Shown here piece after piece: positions 53,107-62,825 of a stretch of DNA of 64,000 bases. A program made the translations under genes and the position numbers. Under the pieces are notes generated by a model. The model worked only from the letters and a program-made list of their open reading frames with translations, was not told the origin of the DNA and ran no database searches. Positions within the stretch are counted from its first letter, which is position 1. Every line of letters begins with the position of its first letter. Source of the stretch: RH-AL1 sp965249685 (GTDB taxonomy: Bacteria; Pseudomonadota; Alphaproteobacteria; Rhizobiales; Beijerinckiaceae); NCBI GenBank assembly GCA_965249685.1, contig CBDFMN010000003.1:2480001-2544000 (forward strand), given 5' to 3'.

Positions 53107-53520
53107 ATGCGAGCCCCTGCCCTCGTCCTGCTGATAGCATCGTTGACCCTGCCGAACCTCGCTTTAGCCCAAGGGGGCGGAGGGGGCGGAGGCGGAGGCG
53201 GAGGGGGCGGAGGCGGAGGTGGCTCCGGCGGAGCGAGCTCGGCCGGTGGCGGCGCCGCAACGGGCGGAACCAACGCGACAGCCGGCGGTAGTGCAGCGAC
53301 GGGTGGCACGTCGGCCGGCAGCGGTGGAGGAGCGCCGACGGGAGGTGTCTCCGGCATGGGCGGGCCAAACGCCAGCACAGGCTCTCCAAACGCCGCAAGC
53401 GCATCCAAGCCAGCTCCGCCGTCTACCGCCACGAACAGCGTCAATCCCAAACCGGGTCAGATTGGTGCACCTTTGAAGACCAACGATTTGGGCTACACCC
53501 CGAGCGACGTATCCAGGTAA
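53107..53520 (+). CDS. Secreted glycine-rich protein with poly-Gly tract
   Basis: The product has 137 residues. A signal peptide (PALVLLIASLTLPNLALA, cleavage near residue 21) is followed directly by 17 consecutive glycines (residues 23-39), then Gly/Ala/Ser/Thr repeats such as GGAATGGTNATAGG and AATGGTSAGSGGG. The last 35 residues are more ordinary. Composition suggests an extended surface or cell-wall protein. No cysteines or lipobox are seen. Confidence 0.75.
   Translation: MRAPALVLLIASLTLPNLALAQGGGGGGGGGGGGGGGGGSGGASSAGGGAATGGTNATAGGSAATGGTSAGSGGGAPTGGVSGMGGPNASTGSPNAASASKPAPPSTATNSVNPKPGQIGAPLKTNDLGYTPSDVSR
53173..53223 (+). repeat. GGN microsatellite encoding 17 glycines
   Basis: Seventeen GGN codons in a row, mostly GGC/GGA with four GGG or GGT, form a near-perfect (GGNGGN)n tract. 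Length changes by slippage would stay in frame only in steps of three bases. Confidence 0.9.
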
Positions 53521-53718
53521 GGCGCTGAGAGAGAGGCGCTGCGCTTGTCGCACCTCCTGCGGGCTATCGGCGGTCTCGACGCGGTCTCGCTTTGTCGGCA
53601 AGCGGTGCGTCCGTGTTTCGCGCGCGACCACCGGACCGGGGCAGGTTTCTTAACGAGCTGCTGAAGACCGCACGCCCGAAGTCGGCGAACCGACACAAGC
53701 AATATCCTGCGGCGGGTC

Positions 53719-54672
53719 TTATGTGGAACCAGTGCCCGCAGTCGCCACAGGCGAGATGGAAACGGCGAGAACTGGCCGCACCACAGGCGCGTCAGGCATC
53801 GGCTTTTGGGAAGACATGAGCGGAAAAAGTTCGCTCGCCCGGAGCCTCATGATCTCGGCGATGCTCGCCTTCAACGCTCTCTTTCGCCGAGTGCGTGACC
53901 TGTGGGTAGTCGGGATCTCCGCCAGGGGCTTTTCGACGGGCTGCGTGTCGAGGACGTAGCCGAAGCTGGTGGGAATGCCGCCCAAGCTCATCCAGTAGGT
54001 ATCGTAGTCGAAGTGCAGATCCTCGGACGCATAGGCCTGCGAAACGTGATCCGCCTTCTTTACGCCGACGAGTTTGCCCGCATTACAGATCTGCGCTAGG
54101 GCGCGGACCGCGATCATCAGCATGTCGAGCGGAGCGATCTCGCCATTGGATCGTGCCGCGGATCGCATCTGATCCCGAGCGTTCGCCAAGCCTTGGATGC
54201 CACCGACGTAGACCACGCGTCCGGGCACGAGACCAAGGCACGACCCGTTGAATATCGACACGGTGACGCGGTAGAGCTCCAGTCCGTCTATGACGAAGGA
54301 CAGGGTGAGATCTCCCTCCAGGGCGCAGGCTAGGGCTTGCTCGATGACCACACTGGCCTTCTGGCCGCCGGCCACTTTTTCCCACAAAACGGCCTTGGCC
54401 TCAAACCCGTCGACCTTCTGGCTTTTGTGGCAGGCGGCGTGAAGTATGCCGTGGTAGGACCGTAGGATATCAAACCGTTGCGACGTTGTCAGCGCTAACG
54501 AAATGTACGGCCGGAGATATCGGAACTGGTAGGCTTTAAAAAAGGACCTAATCGAGACGGCTTCCCTCTTGAGCAGGGACTGCTTTGCGCACGCGTCAAT
54601 AACCTTTGCGAGCATCATATGCTGGCGCAAATTGCGGCATAAGAAATAAATCTGACGCAACTTCCTCGACAT
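53719..54672 (-). CDS. DUF535 (VirK/YbjX-like) protein
   Basis: The product has 317 residues with no signal peptide or membrane segment. The family core is visible: YHGILHAACH, LSFVIDGLELYRVTVSIF, VVYVGGIQGLANARDQMRSA and FDYDTYWMSLGG near residue 240. VirK/YbjX homologues in enterobacteria are linked to resistance to antimicrobial peptides and to virulence-protein handling; the biochemical activity is unknown. The C-terminal 60 residues are basic and may be disordered. Base composition is lower in GC than in the first half of the window. Confidence 0.82.
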   Translation of the reverse strand: MSRKLRQIYFLCRNLRQHMMLAKVIDACAKQSLLKREAVSIRSFFKAYQFRYLRPYISLALTTSQRFDILRSYHGILHAACHKSQKVDGFEAKAVLWEKVAGGQKASVVIEQALACALEGDLTLSFVIDGLELYRVTVSIFNGSCLGLVPGRVVYVGGIQGLANARDQMRSAARSNGEIAPLDMLMIAVRALAQICNAGKLVGVKKADHVSQAYASEDLHFDYDTYWMSLGGIPTSFGYVLDTQPVEKPLAEIPTTHRSRTRRKRALKASIAEIMRLRASELFPLMSSQKPMPDAPVVRPVLAVSISPVATAGTGST

Positions 54673-54791
54673 ATCAGCATCGGGGTTAAGGTTGATACAC
54701 GCGCAAGACGTCCAACCCGCGCGGAACTTTATGGGTCGACTTTGAAATAAAGGCTAGACCGGAAATGATTCGAAGTTAACATACGTTAGTA

Positions 54792-55169
54792 TTGAAGGAT
54801 ACACCCTTTATCCGGCTATCAATTCGGAACTTTCACGATCATACCTTGCGCGCGCGACAAGTCGGGAAGGAGACGCGCCTTGACCTCTCTATGAGTATCA
54901 AACCATTATTTGACATCGAGACAGGTTCGGTCGTCGCTTCGTCGCAGCAGCGCGTTAAGATTGGCGGCGAGAATGGTCTTACGATGGGGCATCACGTCGA
55001 CCCCCGTCTTGCCGCTCGCGGGTCGGCTCGGCGATCATACCTTGCGGATATGTTGCCTTCTACCGTCGGCGACCGTTTCAATGCCGCGTCGCGACGGTAT
55101 CACCCGACGACATCGCGCCGACGTCGCGCGCAAACGGTAGCGAGTCTGGCGGGCATGTTTCACCGCTGA
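54792..55169 (+). CDS. Doubtful 125-residue reading frame
   Basis: The frame is open from a TTG at 54792. It has a plausible middle (SIKPLFDIETGSVVASSQQR) but a basic, low-order C-terminus and no clear ribosome site. It is divergent from the DUF535 gene with a 119-base AT-rich spacer. I recognise no family; it could be non-coding. Confidence 0.25.
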   Translation: MKDTPFIRLSIRNFHDHTLRARQVGKETRLDLSMSIKPLFDIETGSVVASSQQRVKIGGENGLTMGHHVDPRLAARGSARRSYLADMLPSTVGDRFNAASRRYHPTTSRRRRAQTVASLAGMFHR

Positions 55170-55235
55170 GGAAAGCGGCGGAGCGCGCAGACTCCCGCAT
55201 CGATGACGCTTGCACAGGCGGCGTGACCCCGGTGA

Positions 55236-55460
55236 TCAGTCCCGCACACCGCCGCTTCGTGCCCGCTCGGCCGGGGCAAGAGGCATTAACGTGTTGCGCG
55301 AGTCCGGGACGGCGATGGGAGCCTGACGAGGCCGCGGCGGGGTCACACCGTAGATTTCCTGACCATAGGGCGAGTGGAGCGGCCTTATCGTCGTCTGCGC
55401 CACTGGTCCGTCGACCGGTAGCCCCGAGAGCGCGAGGATCAGGATGAGCAGCTTCTTCAT
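55236..55460 (-). CDS. Small secreted protein
   Basis: The product has 74 residues. A signal peptide (KKLLILILALSGLPVDGPVA) is followed by a short Pro/Arg-rich mature chain with SPYGQEIYGVTPPRPRQ. GAAGG precedes the ATG. It is probably periplasmic. I recognise no family. Confidence 0.6.
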   Translation of the reverse strand: MKKLLILILALSGLPVDGPVAQTTIRPLHSPYGQEIYGVTPPRPRQAPIAVPDSRNTLMPLAPAERARSGGVRD

Positions 55461-55803
55461 GCCTTCACACTGAGGTGAAGACGCTCCCATAATCAAGGCA
55501 GAACCTGTAGCTAGCGCGATCGGCGATCATTTATAGCCCCGCACGCCTTCCATTCGGCAGCTGTGAGCTTCGGTCCGGACGGATGAACAACCGATCGAAA
55601 GCCCACGGCAAGAACTGGCGGGGCATCGGAGTGTTCTGCCATCAAGCCCGAGACGGCATGGCTTTGGCTTCAGCTCTGGCGCGATCGCCGCAGGACGGAA
55701 TGCGGACCAGAGGCGACCGGCTGCGGCGCCCGCGACATGACCGAAGCTTCCGACAAAGGCGGGTGACGCACGCGAGGGTAGAACGCGGTCAGCCTATGGA
55801 GGC
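55461..55803. other. 343-base intergenic region, nothing firm
   Basis: Two overlapping short frames occur, but neither has a ribosome site or a recognisable product. The region could hold a decayed gene. Confidence 0.45.
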
Positions 55804-56748
55804 CTACGCGGCGGCGCGGCGGCGCCATACGTCATAGAGCGGACGCGGCAGGTTCTTGCGGACGATCACGGCCAGGACCTGCCGCGGTGTCACGGCGCCT
55901 GTCGCCACCGCGCGGCAGGCGTAGGCAATGGTCGCGAAAGGACGGCGGCGCATCAGATCACCGCCGAGCACGCGGATCCTGAAAGCGGCTTCGGCCTGCG
56001 GCGAGAAAACGTCTTTGGCGCGCGCCAGAAAAGCCAGTCCTCGCTCGAGGTCGTCGCGCCGGCTGAGGCGATCCTGCCGCTCGTCATTGTGCCAGATCGT
56101 CAACGCTTCTGGGATAAGGATGTATTTCGCGCCCGCCCGGATCATCTCCATAAAGAACAGATGGTCCTCGTACTGGTGAAGACCCTCCACGAACCGCACA
56201 GCTCGGGCCATGTCCGCCTGGACGAGGAGGGAACTGGTCTGCGCAAAGCCATCGTCGCAGTAAAGGTACGCGGAGAAGAGGCGATCCGGCCTTGGCTCCC
56301 GCTCTGGTTGCACCCGGATCCATCCCCCATGCATTAAGACCTTGGTTCGGGTTACGCAGATCGCCGGGCGGCCTCCTGCCTCCATCGCCGCCACCTGCCG
56401 CGCGAGTTTCTCGGGAAGCCACTGGTCATCGGAATCAAGAAAGGCGATGAAGCGACCGCGAGCGGCGTCGATCCCGACGTTCCGTGCCCCAGCCGGCCCA
56501 ACGTTCTGTGGGGTCCGAGCGAGCCGAATCCGCGGGTCGTTGGAAAAGGGCTGGAACGCCGCAGCTATGTCCTGGGTCGAACAATCGTCGACGAGGATGA
56601 GCTCCCAATCCGAAAAAGTCTGTCGCGCAACCGTTTCTATGACCTGCGGGAGCAGGTTCAGACGGTTGAAGAACGGCACCACAATGCTGACGAGCGGCGA
56701 GGTACTTGAGGGGTCTTTGCCGCCTGCGAAAGCCTGGATTGATTCCAT
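55804..56748 (-). CDS. Family 2 glycosyltransferase
   Basis: The product has 314 residues. The GT-A fold begins VSIVVPFFNRLNLLPQVIET, with the nucleotide-sugar strands ELILVDDCSTQDI and the DXD-like FLDSDDQWLPEKLARQV. No membrane helix is seen, so it acts at the cytoplasmic face. The position next to an acyltransferase and an initiating sugar transferase points to surface polysaccharide assembly. Confidence 0.9.
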   Translation of the reverse strand: MESIQAFAGGKDPSSTSPLVSIVVPFFNRLNLLPQVIETVARQTFSDWELILVDDCSTQDIAAAFQPFSNDPRIRLARTPQNVGPAGARNVGIDAARGRFIAFLDSDDQWLPEKLARQVAAMEAGGRPAICVTRTKVLMHGGWIRVQPEREPRPDRLFSAYLYCDDGFAQTSSLLVQADMARAVRFVEGLHQYEDHLFFMEMIRAGAKYILIPEALTIWHNDERQDRLSRRDDLERGLAFLARAKDVFSPQAEAAFRIRVLGGDLMRRRPFATIAYACRAVATGAVTPRQVLAVIVRKNLPRPLYDVWRRRAAA

Positions 56749-57156
56749 AACAGCGGCCTCGACCAGAACAGCGGGACGATCTCGACCATCGCGAGATGCG
56801 AGGCAGCGATACCATTGTCAAGAGGTCGGAGCAACCGGCGGCACGGGCTCTGCGCAGCGCGCCGGGGCAAGCCCCGGCGCCTACCCGTGAGAAACGCCAC
56901 CGACGGGTACGGCCAACGCCGCCATCGTCGGCACGTGGATTCGCCGCTTGACCCGTTTGACGCGACCATGCGAGATCGCTGGGGGTTAAACCGTCGACCT
57001 AAAGGTAATGCACCGGTCATACACGTGATGCGCGTGTCGACTGGATTGCAAGAGCGTCCTGCAAACCTCGACGAAAGTAGGGTCACTTGTGGCCTGCCCA
57101 TGGCGCAAGTGGAGCCGGGCTTTCGCAGGATCGAACGAGCCGAGGCTGATGAAGCA
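56749..57156. other. 408-base divergent spacer, no gene seen
   Basis: The spacer lies between the divergent glycosyltransferase and acyltransferase genes and should hold both promoters. A plus-strand frame is open upstream of the acyltransferase ATG from 56815, but that extension is Arg-rich and not protein-like. Confidence 0.45.
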
Positions 57157-59139
57157 ATGACTGTCTCCACCTCCGTGCTCAGGGACGGGACCGACCGGCA
57201 TCCTGCGGCCGCCCGGGCGGAGACGGGGGTCCGAGCCGACATCCAGGTACTCAGAGCCTGGGCTGTCCTGACGGTGGTTCTCAATCACGCGAGGCTCACG
57301 GCACTTCCCGGCGGTTTCCTTGGGGTTGATATCTTCTTTGTCATATCCGGTTACCTGATGACCCGGATCATCGATGAGGGGCTGGAGAACGGCAGCTTTA
57401 CCTTTTCGAGCTTCTACGCGCGCCGGGTTCGACGGCTCCTGCCGGCCGCCTACGCGACCCTCGTGGCCACGGCTCTGGCCGCCCCATTTCTCCTCGACGC
57501 GACCGAATATCATTATTTCGTGGCGCAGCTCGCCGCCGCCTACACGTTCACCGCCAATCTCGTCCTGTGGAAACAAGCGGACTACTTTGGCACCCAGGCG
57601 ACAATGAAGCCGCTGCTCCACATCTGGTCATTGTCGATCGAGGAGCAATACTACCTGGTGTTGCCTTTTGCCTTGTTTGTGTGCCCGCGCCGAATGCGGC
57701 TGCCCCTCGGCATTCTGATGGTCGTGGGCAGTTTTGCCGTCTGCCAAGTCTTCATGACACGAAGTGCCACCGCTGCCTTCTATCTGTTGCCGAGCCGCGC
57801 GTGGGAACTGGGGATCGGGTCGGTCGTCGCGCTGCTCGTGAGGCGCCAGCTCGTGCTGCCAATGCGGGCCACGGCCGTGCGCGCGGTGTGCGGCGCCATT
57901 CTCCTCGTCGCGCCTTTCCTTGCGAGCGAAGACGGACATCCGGGCCTCGTCGCATCGCTTGTCTGCCTCGCGACCGCGATGCTCCTGGTGCCCGGGGCCG
58001 CCCTCAACCGTTTCGCCGGCCCATTGCGGCCCATCACGGTGATCGGCGATCGCTCCTATTCCCTCTACCTTCTGCATTGGCCGCTGATCGCGTTCGCCAA
58101 CAACATCTTCATCGCGCCCGTGCCGCTTGGAGTCCGGCTCGCCCTTCTCGCGCTCGCAGCGGTTTTCACCGAATTGCAGTACCGCCTCGTCGAGGGGCCG
58201 TTCCGGAAACTGGCCCTTACTTGGCGTTCGCTGGCGATGCTGCTCGCCGTGCCGATCGTCTCGGTCGGCGCGAGCTTCTGGGTCGCGCAATCGATGGGAT
58301 CGCTCGACACCCGATCACGGGCTGGAGGCACTGGCTTGGCGCCAAGCTGCGAGTCGAGGGGCCTGTTCAAACCTGCTCCCGAATGCATGAGCGCCGCTAA
58401 ACCCCATACGCTGCTCTGGGGCGATTCCTTCGCAATGGCTGCGGCGCCAGGCCTCGCCGCGACATCGCCGGACGGCATTGTCCAGGCGACAAGGAGTGTC
58501 TGCGGCCCTTTCCTTGGCTTGTCTCCGATCAACGCGATCTACGGGTATCGCTGGGGCGAGGATTGCGCGGCCTTCAATGCGTCCGTTCTCGGCTATCTTG
58601 CCGCCAACGCCGACATCAAGGTCGTCGTTCTCTCGAGCGCTCTCGCCCAATACGTTCCCGGCGCCGAAGACTTGAACTGGCACAACCTCGTGAAGACCTC
58701 CGACGGCTTCAAGGTGGAGCCGCAAAGCGAGAAGCAGCTGATCGACGCCCTAGCCGAAACCGTCGCGGCAGTGCGGCAACTCGGCAGGCGCGTCGTTCTG
58801 CTCGCCCCGCCCCCCAGCAGCTCGTTCGACGCGTCGCGCTGCCAGGAACGCTTGGCGGAACATAAGCCGACCGTCACCACGCACCCCGACTGCACGTTCA
58901 CAACCGCGGAATTTCACACGGACCGTCGTCCGATCCTCGATTTTCTGTCGGATATCCGTACCAGGGATGTCGTTCCCATCCTTGATCTCTCGACCTGGAT
59001 GTGTGCGACAGGCCACTGCAAGACGCGGCTGAACGGAACAATCGTCTATCGCGACGGCGTTCACCTCAGCGCAGCGGGATCGATGGCGATCGCCAAAGAG
59101 ATGGAGTGGGGCCAGCTTGTGGCTGGTATGGCCCGCTGA
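57157..59139 (+). CDS. OafA/YrhL-type acyltransferase with SGNH domain
   Basis: The product has 660 residues. The N-terminal acyltransferase-3 domain (about 30-385) begins RADIQVLRAWAVLTVVLNHA and has FLGVDIFFVISGYLMTRII and the SIEEQYYLVLPF block, with ten membrane helices. The C-terminal SGNH domain (about 405-660) has LLWGDSFAMAAAP and the catalytic DGVHLSAAG (D-x-x-H). It O-acylates a surface glycan, most likely with acetyl groups. The start was chosen where the N-terminus becomes protein-like. Confidence 0.9.
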   Translation: MTVSTSVLRDGTDRHPAAARAETGVRADIQVLRAWAVLTVVLNHARLTALPGGFLGVDIFFVISGYLMTRIIDEGLENGSFTFSSFYARRVRRLLPAAYATLVATALAAPFLLDATEYHYFVAQLAAAYTFTANLVLWKQADYFGTQATMKPLLHIWSLSIEEQYYLVLPFALFVCPRRMRLPLGILMVVGSFAVCQVFMTRSATAAFYLLPSRAWELGIGSVVALLVRRQLVLPMRATAVRAVCGAILLVAPFLASEDGHPGLVASLVCLATAMLLVPGAALNRFAGPLRPITVIGDRSYSLYLLHWPLIAFANNIFIAPVPLGVRLALLALAAVFTELQYRLVEGPFRKLALTWRSLAMLLAVPIVSVGASFWVAQSMGSLDTRSRAGGTGLAPSCESRGLFKPAPECMSAAKPHTLLWGDSFAMAAAPGLAATSPDGIVQATRSVCGPFLGLSPINAIYGYRWGEDCAAFNASVLGYLAANADIKVVVLSSALAQYVPGAEDLNWHNLVKTSDGFKVEPQSEKQLIDALAETVAAVRQLGRRVVLLAPPPSSSFDASRCQERLAEHKPTVTTHPDCTFTTAEFHTDRRPILDFLSDIRTRDVVPILDLSTWMCATGHCKTRLNGTIVYRDGVHLSAAGSMAIAKEMEWGQLVAGMAR

Positions 59140-59355
59140 ACGGAGGAGATGCGGACGTCTAGACAATAATGTTCCAATACTATTTGGCATAGTAGCCATG
59201 CGCTTAGCGCAAAGGTAGGGCGTACGGAACCAAATTGGCCTTAGCAATAATTTAAATGAAGCCAGCATTTAGCATCACCTTCGTTGTGCGGTGCAAAATA
59301 CCGTGCTATTTAGAAATCGCTTTTTTACTATATTGGCAGAGCGGGAGGCACCTAT

Positions 59356-60798
59356 ATGCGTGTTGCATCTTCAGCGAATTTCGGCCTGGCCCGGCCGTCG
59401 CGCGAGAGCCTGTCTTCCTCCCTTCGCCTCTCCTATGTTTTCATCGAGGTGCTGGCCATTGGCCTGGACTGTTCGGTCATCATCCTCGCCAGCGTCCTGG
59501 GTCAGGTTCTATTCGGCTACATGTGGCAGCCGCGCTCGTTTGATGTCCTGGTAGTAAGCGGCATCGGAACGCTGATCTGCCTCGTGCATGTCGCGATCGC
59601 CCACAACCTCGGATATTATCGGGTTGCGGTATTGGCCTCGCCCAATCGCCATCTGCGTCGCATCGTTTCCACAGCCATCGTGGTCGGGCTCGCGCTCACA
59701 GCAATTCTTGCCCTGCTCAAAACCGGATCGAACTTTTCCCGTGGGGCGGTGGTCGTCTTCCTGCTGGTAGAAAGCGTCCTGCTGGTGGTTGCGCGTTCGG
59801 TTCAGGGCGTCATTCTCAGACGGTTCCTGGCAAGGGGCGCCATCGTCGGCAAGCCGGTCTTCCTCATCGGCGACGCGCAGGAGCTCGGCCGTCTCAGCGC
59901 GACGGCTCTCCTCTTCCATTTCGGCCAGCGGGAGGCCGGCCGCATGGTCCTTCCGCACCATCAGGCGAGCGAAGCGGACGTTAAGCACGCCGTTATGCTC
60001 GCTCGGCAGTGCGGAGCGAAGGCGTTCAGCCTCGCCGTCGAATGGGCAGATACGTCGTGCGTCGGCAAGCTGGATCAGGCGTTGCGCGACTCCCCGCTCG
60101 CCGTGCAACTGCTGCCCGACTTCCGGGCGCGGACGATTCTGTCGCGCCATTCGCGTGACTCGATGGCAAGATCGATGATGGTGGTTCTGCAGCGCTCGCC
60201 GTTGACCTATGTCGAACAACTGGCGAAGCGGGCCTTCGACCTCCTCATGGCAAGCGTCGCACTGCTGCTGCTGTCGCCGATCATGCTCGCGGTCGCTTTG
60301 GCGATCAAGCTCGACAGCCCCGGCCCGGCGATCTTCCGGCAGCAGCGAAAGGGGTTCGATCAGAGGCCGTTCACCATTTACAAGTTTCGCAGCATGACCG
60401 TGCAGGAGGACGGAGCCGCGGTGACGCAAGCCAAGCGAAACGACAACCGGGTGACGAAGCTTGGCCGTCTCCTGCGCCGCACCAGCATCGACGAGCTGCC
60501 GCAATTGCTGAACGTCCTTCAGGGCAGCATGTCCCTAGTTGGGCCGCGCCCGCATGCGGTGGCGCACGACGACCATTACGGCGAGCGGATCGCGATCTAC
60601 TGCCGCCGTCATCACGTCAAGCCCGGGATCACGGGATGGGCGCAGGTCAAAGGGGTACGTGGGGAAACCGTACGGATCCAGGATATGCAGGCACGCGTCG
60701 ATCTCGACGTCTGGTACGTCAACAACTGGTCATTAGTGTTGGATTTTATCATCTTGGCTCGCACCTGCGTCTCCGTTCTCGGGCACAAGGCGTATTAG
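59356..60798 (+). CDS. Undecaprenyl-phosphate sugar phosphotransferase (WcaJ/ExoY type)
   Basis: The product has 480 residues. Four or five N-terminal membrane helices (about 20-140) and a CoA-binding-like domain precede the C-terminal bacterial sugar transferase domain from about residue 290. The domain has AKRAFDLLMASVALLLLSP, the signature DSPGPAIFRQQRKG and TIYKFRSMT, and RRTSIDELPQLLNVLQGSMS. It links the first sugar (often glucose or galactose) to the lipid carrier, starting repeat-unit synthesis. The ATG follows GGGAGG. Confidence 0.92.
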   Translation: MRVASSANFGLARPSRESLSSSLRLSYVFIEVLAIGLDCSVIILASVLGQVLFGYMWQPRSFDVLVVSGIGTLICLVHVAIAHNLGYYRVAVLASPNRHLRRIVSTAIVVGLALTAILALLKTGSNFSRGAVVVFLLVESVLLVVARSVQGVILRRFLARGAIVGKPVFLIGDAQELGRLSATALLFHFGQREAGRMVLPHHQASEADVKHAVMLARQCGAKAFSLAVEWADTSCVGKLDQALRDSPLAVQLLPDFRARTILSRHSRDSMARSMMVVLQRSPLTYVEQLAKRAFDLLMASVALLLLSPIMLAVALAIKLDSPGPAIFRQQRKGFDQRPFTIYKFRSMTVQEDGAAVTQAKRNDNRVTKLGRLLRRTSIDELPQLLNVLQGSMSLVGPRPHAVAHDDHYGERIAIYCRRHHVKPGITGWAQVKGVRGETVRIQDMQARVDLDVWYVNNWSLVLDFIILARTCVSVLGHKAY

Positions 60799-61019
60799 TC
60801 GGCAGCACACAGAGCCGACATGGTTCTGGTCTACGGCTTGTCCCTGTCGGAGTAGGGATAAAACCTTTTCAGCCCGGAACGGCCTGTAGTGCGGCGGGCG
60901 TAGCTCGGCGGGCGCGGCGTCGGGAGAGACGGGTTGGCGTTGGCATGGCGCGCCACGGCCCAGGATAAAGCGGCCGTCCAGTTTACCTGAAATGCCGATG
61001 ATCCATTCGGAGAAATCTC

Positions 61020-61589
61020 GTGCTGACGGAACGGCTGACGATAGACGACGTAATCCTCTGCAGGCCGCGACGGTTTTCCGACGCCCGCGGCTGGTTTATG
61101 GAAACCTATAGTCGCGCCACACATGCCGCTGCCGGCATCCGCACGTCGTTCATCCAAGACAACCAGTCCCTGTCGAAGCTGCCCTTCACCGTGCGCGGTC
61201 TCCACTTCCAGACTTCCCCCCACGTCCAGGCCAAGCTGGTCCGGGTCGTCCGCGGCTCGATCTTCGACGTTGCCGTTGACTTGCGGTCCGGCAGCCAGAC
61301 CTATGCCCGCTGGTGTGGCGCGACGCTGACAGCGGAGGGAGGCGAGCAATTGTTTATCCCGGCCGGCTTCGCCCACGGCTTCTGCACGCTCGAGCCGGAC
61401 ACGGAGGTCTGCTATAAAGTCGATGGCCTCTACGCGCCGGAGTGCGACCAGGGCTTGCGCTGGGACGATCCCATACTCGCAATCGATTGGCCACTTGAGG
61501 GTCGCACCCCCGTTCTTTCGGACAAGGACAGCGCATTGCCCGGCTTTGCCGAGTTTCGCTTGCCTTTTTCGATGGACATCTTGGCATGA
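61020..61589 (+). CDS. rfbC: dTDP-4-dehydrorhamnose 3,5-epimerase
   Basis: The product has 189 residues from a GTG. Blocks: RRFSDARGWFMETYSR, SFIQDNQSLSK, VRGLHFQTSP with the catalytic His, and RGSIFDVAVDLRSGS, PAGFAHGFCTL. It epimerises dTDP-4-keto-6-deoxyglucose at C3 and C5. Its stop overlaps the rfbB start (ATGA). Confidence 0.93.
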   Translation: MLTERLTIDDVILCRPRRFSDARGWFMETYSRATHAAAGIRTSFIQDNQSLSKLPFTVRGLHFQTSPHVQAKLVRVVRGSIFDVAVDLRSGSQTYARWCGATLTAEGGEQLFIPAGFAHGFCTLEPDTEVCYKVDGLYAPECDQGLRWDDPILAIDWPLEGRTPVLSDKDSALPGFAEFRLPFSMDILA

Positions 61590-62647
61590 GCCGCAGCTTC
61601 CTCGTGACAGGCGGCGCGGGCTTCATCGGATCGGCCGTAGCTCGCCATCTCGTCGCGAAGACCGACCATCGCGTCTGCGTGCTCGACAAGCTCACCTATG
61701 CCGGCAACCTCGATAACTTGGCCCCAATTGCCGGCAATTCCCGGTATCGCTTCGAGCAGGCCGACATCTGCGACGCTACCGCAATGGGGTCGCTGTTCGC
61801 CGCCGTCAAGCCGGACGTGGTCATGCATCTGGCGGCGGAGAGCCACGTCGACCGATCGATCGACGGGCCTGGCGCGTTCATCGAGACGAACGTGACCGGC
61901 ACCTTTGTGCTGCTGCAGGCGGCGCGTGCCTATTGGCAGGCGCTCCCCGCGCCGGGGCGGGACGCGTTCCGTTTTCACCACATCTCCACGGACGAAGTGT
62001 TCGGCTCGCTTGGCGCGAACGAACTCTTCACAGAATCCAGCCCCTATCAGCCCAACTCCCCCTATTCCGCATCCAAGGCGGCGTCCGATCATCTCGTGCG
62101 AGCATGGCACCATACCTACGGCCTGCCGACCGTCCTATCAAACTGCTCCAACAATTATGGTCCCTACCATTTCCCCGAAAAACTGATCCCGCTCGCCATC
62201 CTCAACGCGTTGGAGCGCCGCCCCATCCCCGTCTACGGCACCGGTGCGAACATTCGCGACTGGTTGTACGTCGAAGACCATGCCTCGGCCCTCGTGACGA
62301 TTGCCGAACACGGTCAGATCGGCGAGGGGTACAACGTCGGCGGTTGGAACGAGCGTAGCAACCTTGATGTCGTGCGGCGCATCTGCGAGCTTGTGGACGA
62401 GATGGCGGCAGACGCCCTATCACGCTCCCGCAGCGATCTCATAACCTTTGTGACGGACCGGCCGGGACATGACCAGCGCTACGCGATCGACGCCTCCAAG
62501 ATAAAGCGTGACCTCGGCTGGGGTCCGGCCGAGACGTTCGACAGCGGGCTGGCCAAGACTGTGCGGTGGTACATCGACAATCCCGACTGGTGGGGGCGGA
62601 TTCGCTCGGGCATTTACCGTGGCGAACGGCTAGGGCAGAGTGGCTGA
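61586..62647 (+). CDS. rfbB: dTDP-glucose 4,6-dehydratase
   Basis: The product has 353 residues. NAD motif GGAGFIGSAVARHL at residues 8-21, HLAAESHVDRSIDGP, the STDEVFGSLG strand and the catalytic Tyr-x3-Lys in SPYSASKAASDHLVRA; SNNYGPYHFPEKLIP follows. It makes dTDP-4-keto-6-deoxyglucose from dTDP-glucose. It is translationally coupled to rfbC. A 178-base gap separates it from rfbA. Confidence 0.94.
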   Translation: MSRSFLVTGGAGFIGSAVARHLVAKTDHRVCVLDKLTYAGNLDNLAPIAGNSRYRFEQADICDATAMGSLFAAVKPDVVMHLAAESHVDRSIDGPGAFIETNVTGTFVLLQAARAYWQALPAPGRDAFRFHHISTDEVFGSLGANELFTESSPYQPNSPYSASKAASDHLVRAWHHTYGLPTVLSNCSNNYGPYHFPEKLIPLAILNALERRPIPVYGTGANIRDWLYVEDHASALVTIAEHGQIGEGYNVGGWNERSNLDVVRRICELVDEMAADALSRSRSDLITFVTDRPGHDQRYAIDASKIKRDLGWGPAETFDSGLAKTVRWYIDNPDWWGRIRSGIYRGERLGQSG

Positions 62648-62825
62648 GCGGTCGCTCCTCGTTCTCGGCGCCGGCGGCTGTTGGGTAAGGAAGTCTCGCC
62701 CGACGCTCAGAGCCGTGGTTGGTTAGCAGCCTGCTCGTCCTAATGTTTCGGGTGGCGGCGATCCTCTTGGAACAACGCGTGAAAGAAACAGTCGCCATCC
62801 TCCTCAAGCAGGAATCGGTAGCACA

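Noticed and set aside
53175..53222. CRISPR-like or satellite array
   Set aside because: The repeat is a coding GGN tract within a signal-peptide protein, with no spacers.
54792..55169. Confident gene call for the 125-codon frame
   Set aside because: TTG start without a clear ribosome site, basic disordered C-terminus and no recognised family; kept only as doubtful.
56815..57156. N-terminal extension of the OafA-type acyltransferase
   Set aside because: The upstream open frame is Arg-rich and unlike protein; the acyltransferase domain begins after the ATG at 57157.
59199..59211. TGCGC-TTA-GCGCA hairpin as the acyltransferase terminator
   Set aside because: The stem is only five base pairs, has no T run, and lies 60 bases past the stop codon.
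60946..60955. Palindrome TGGCGCGCCA before rfbC as an operator
   Set aside because: Short palindromes are common in GC-rich DNA and nothing else supports a binding site.
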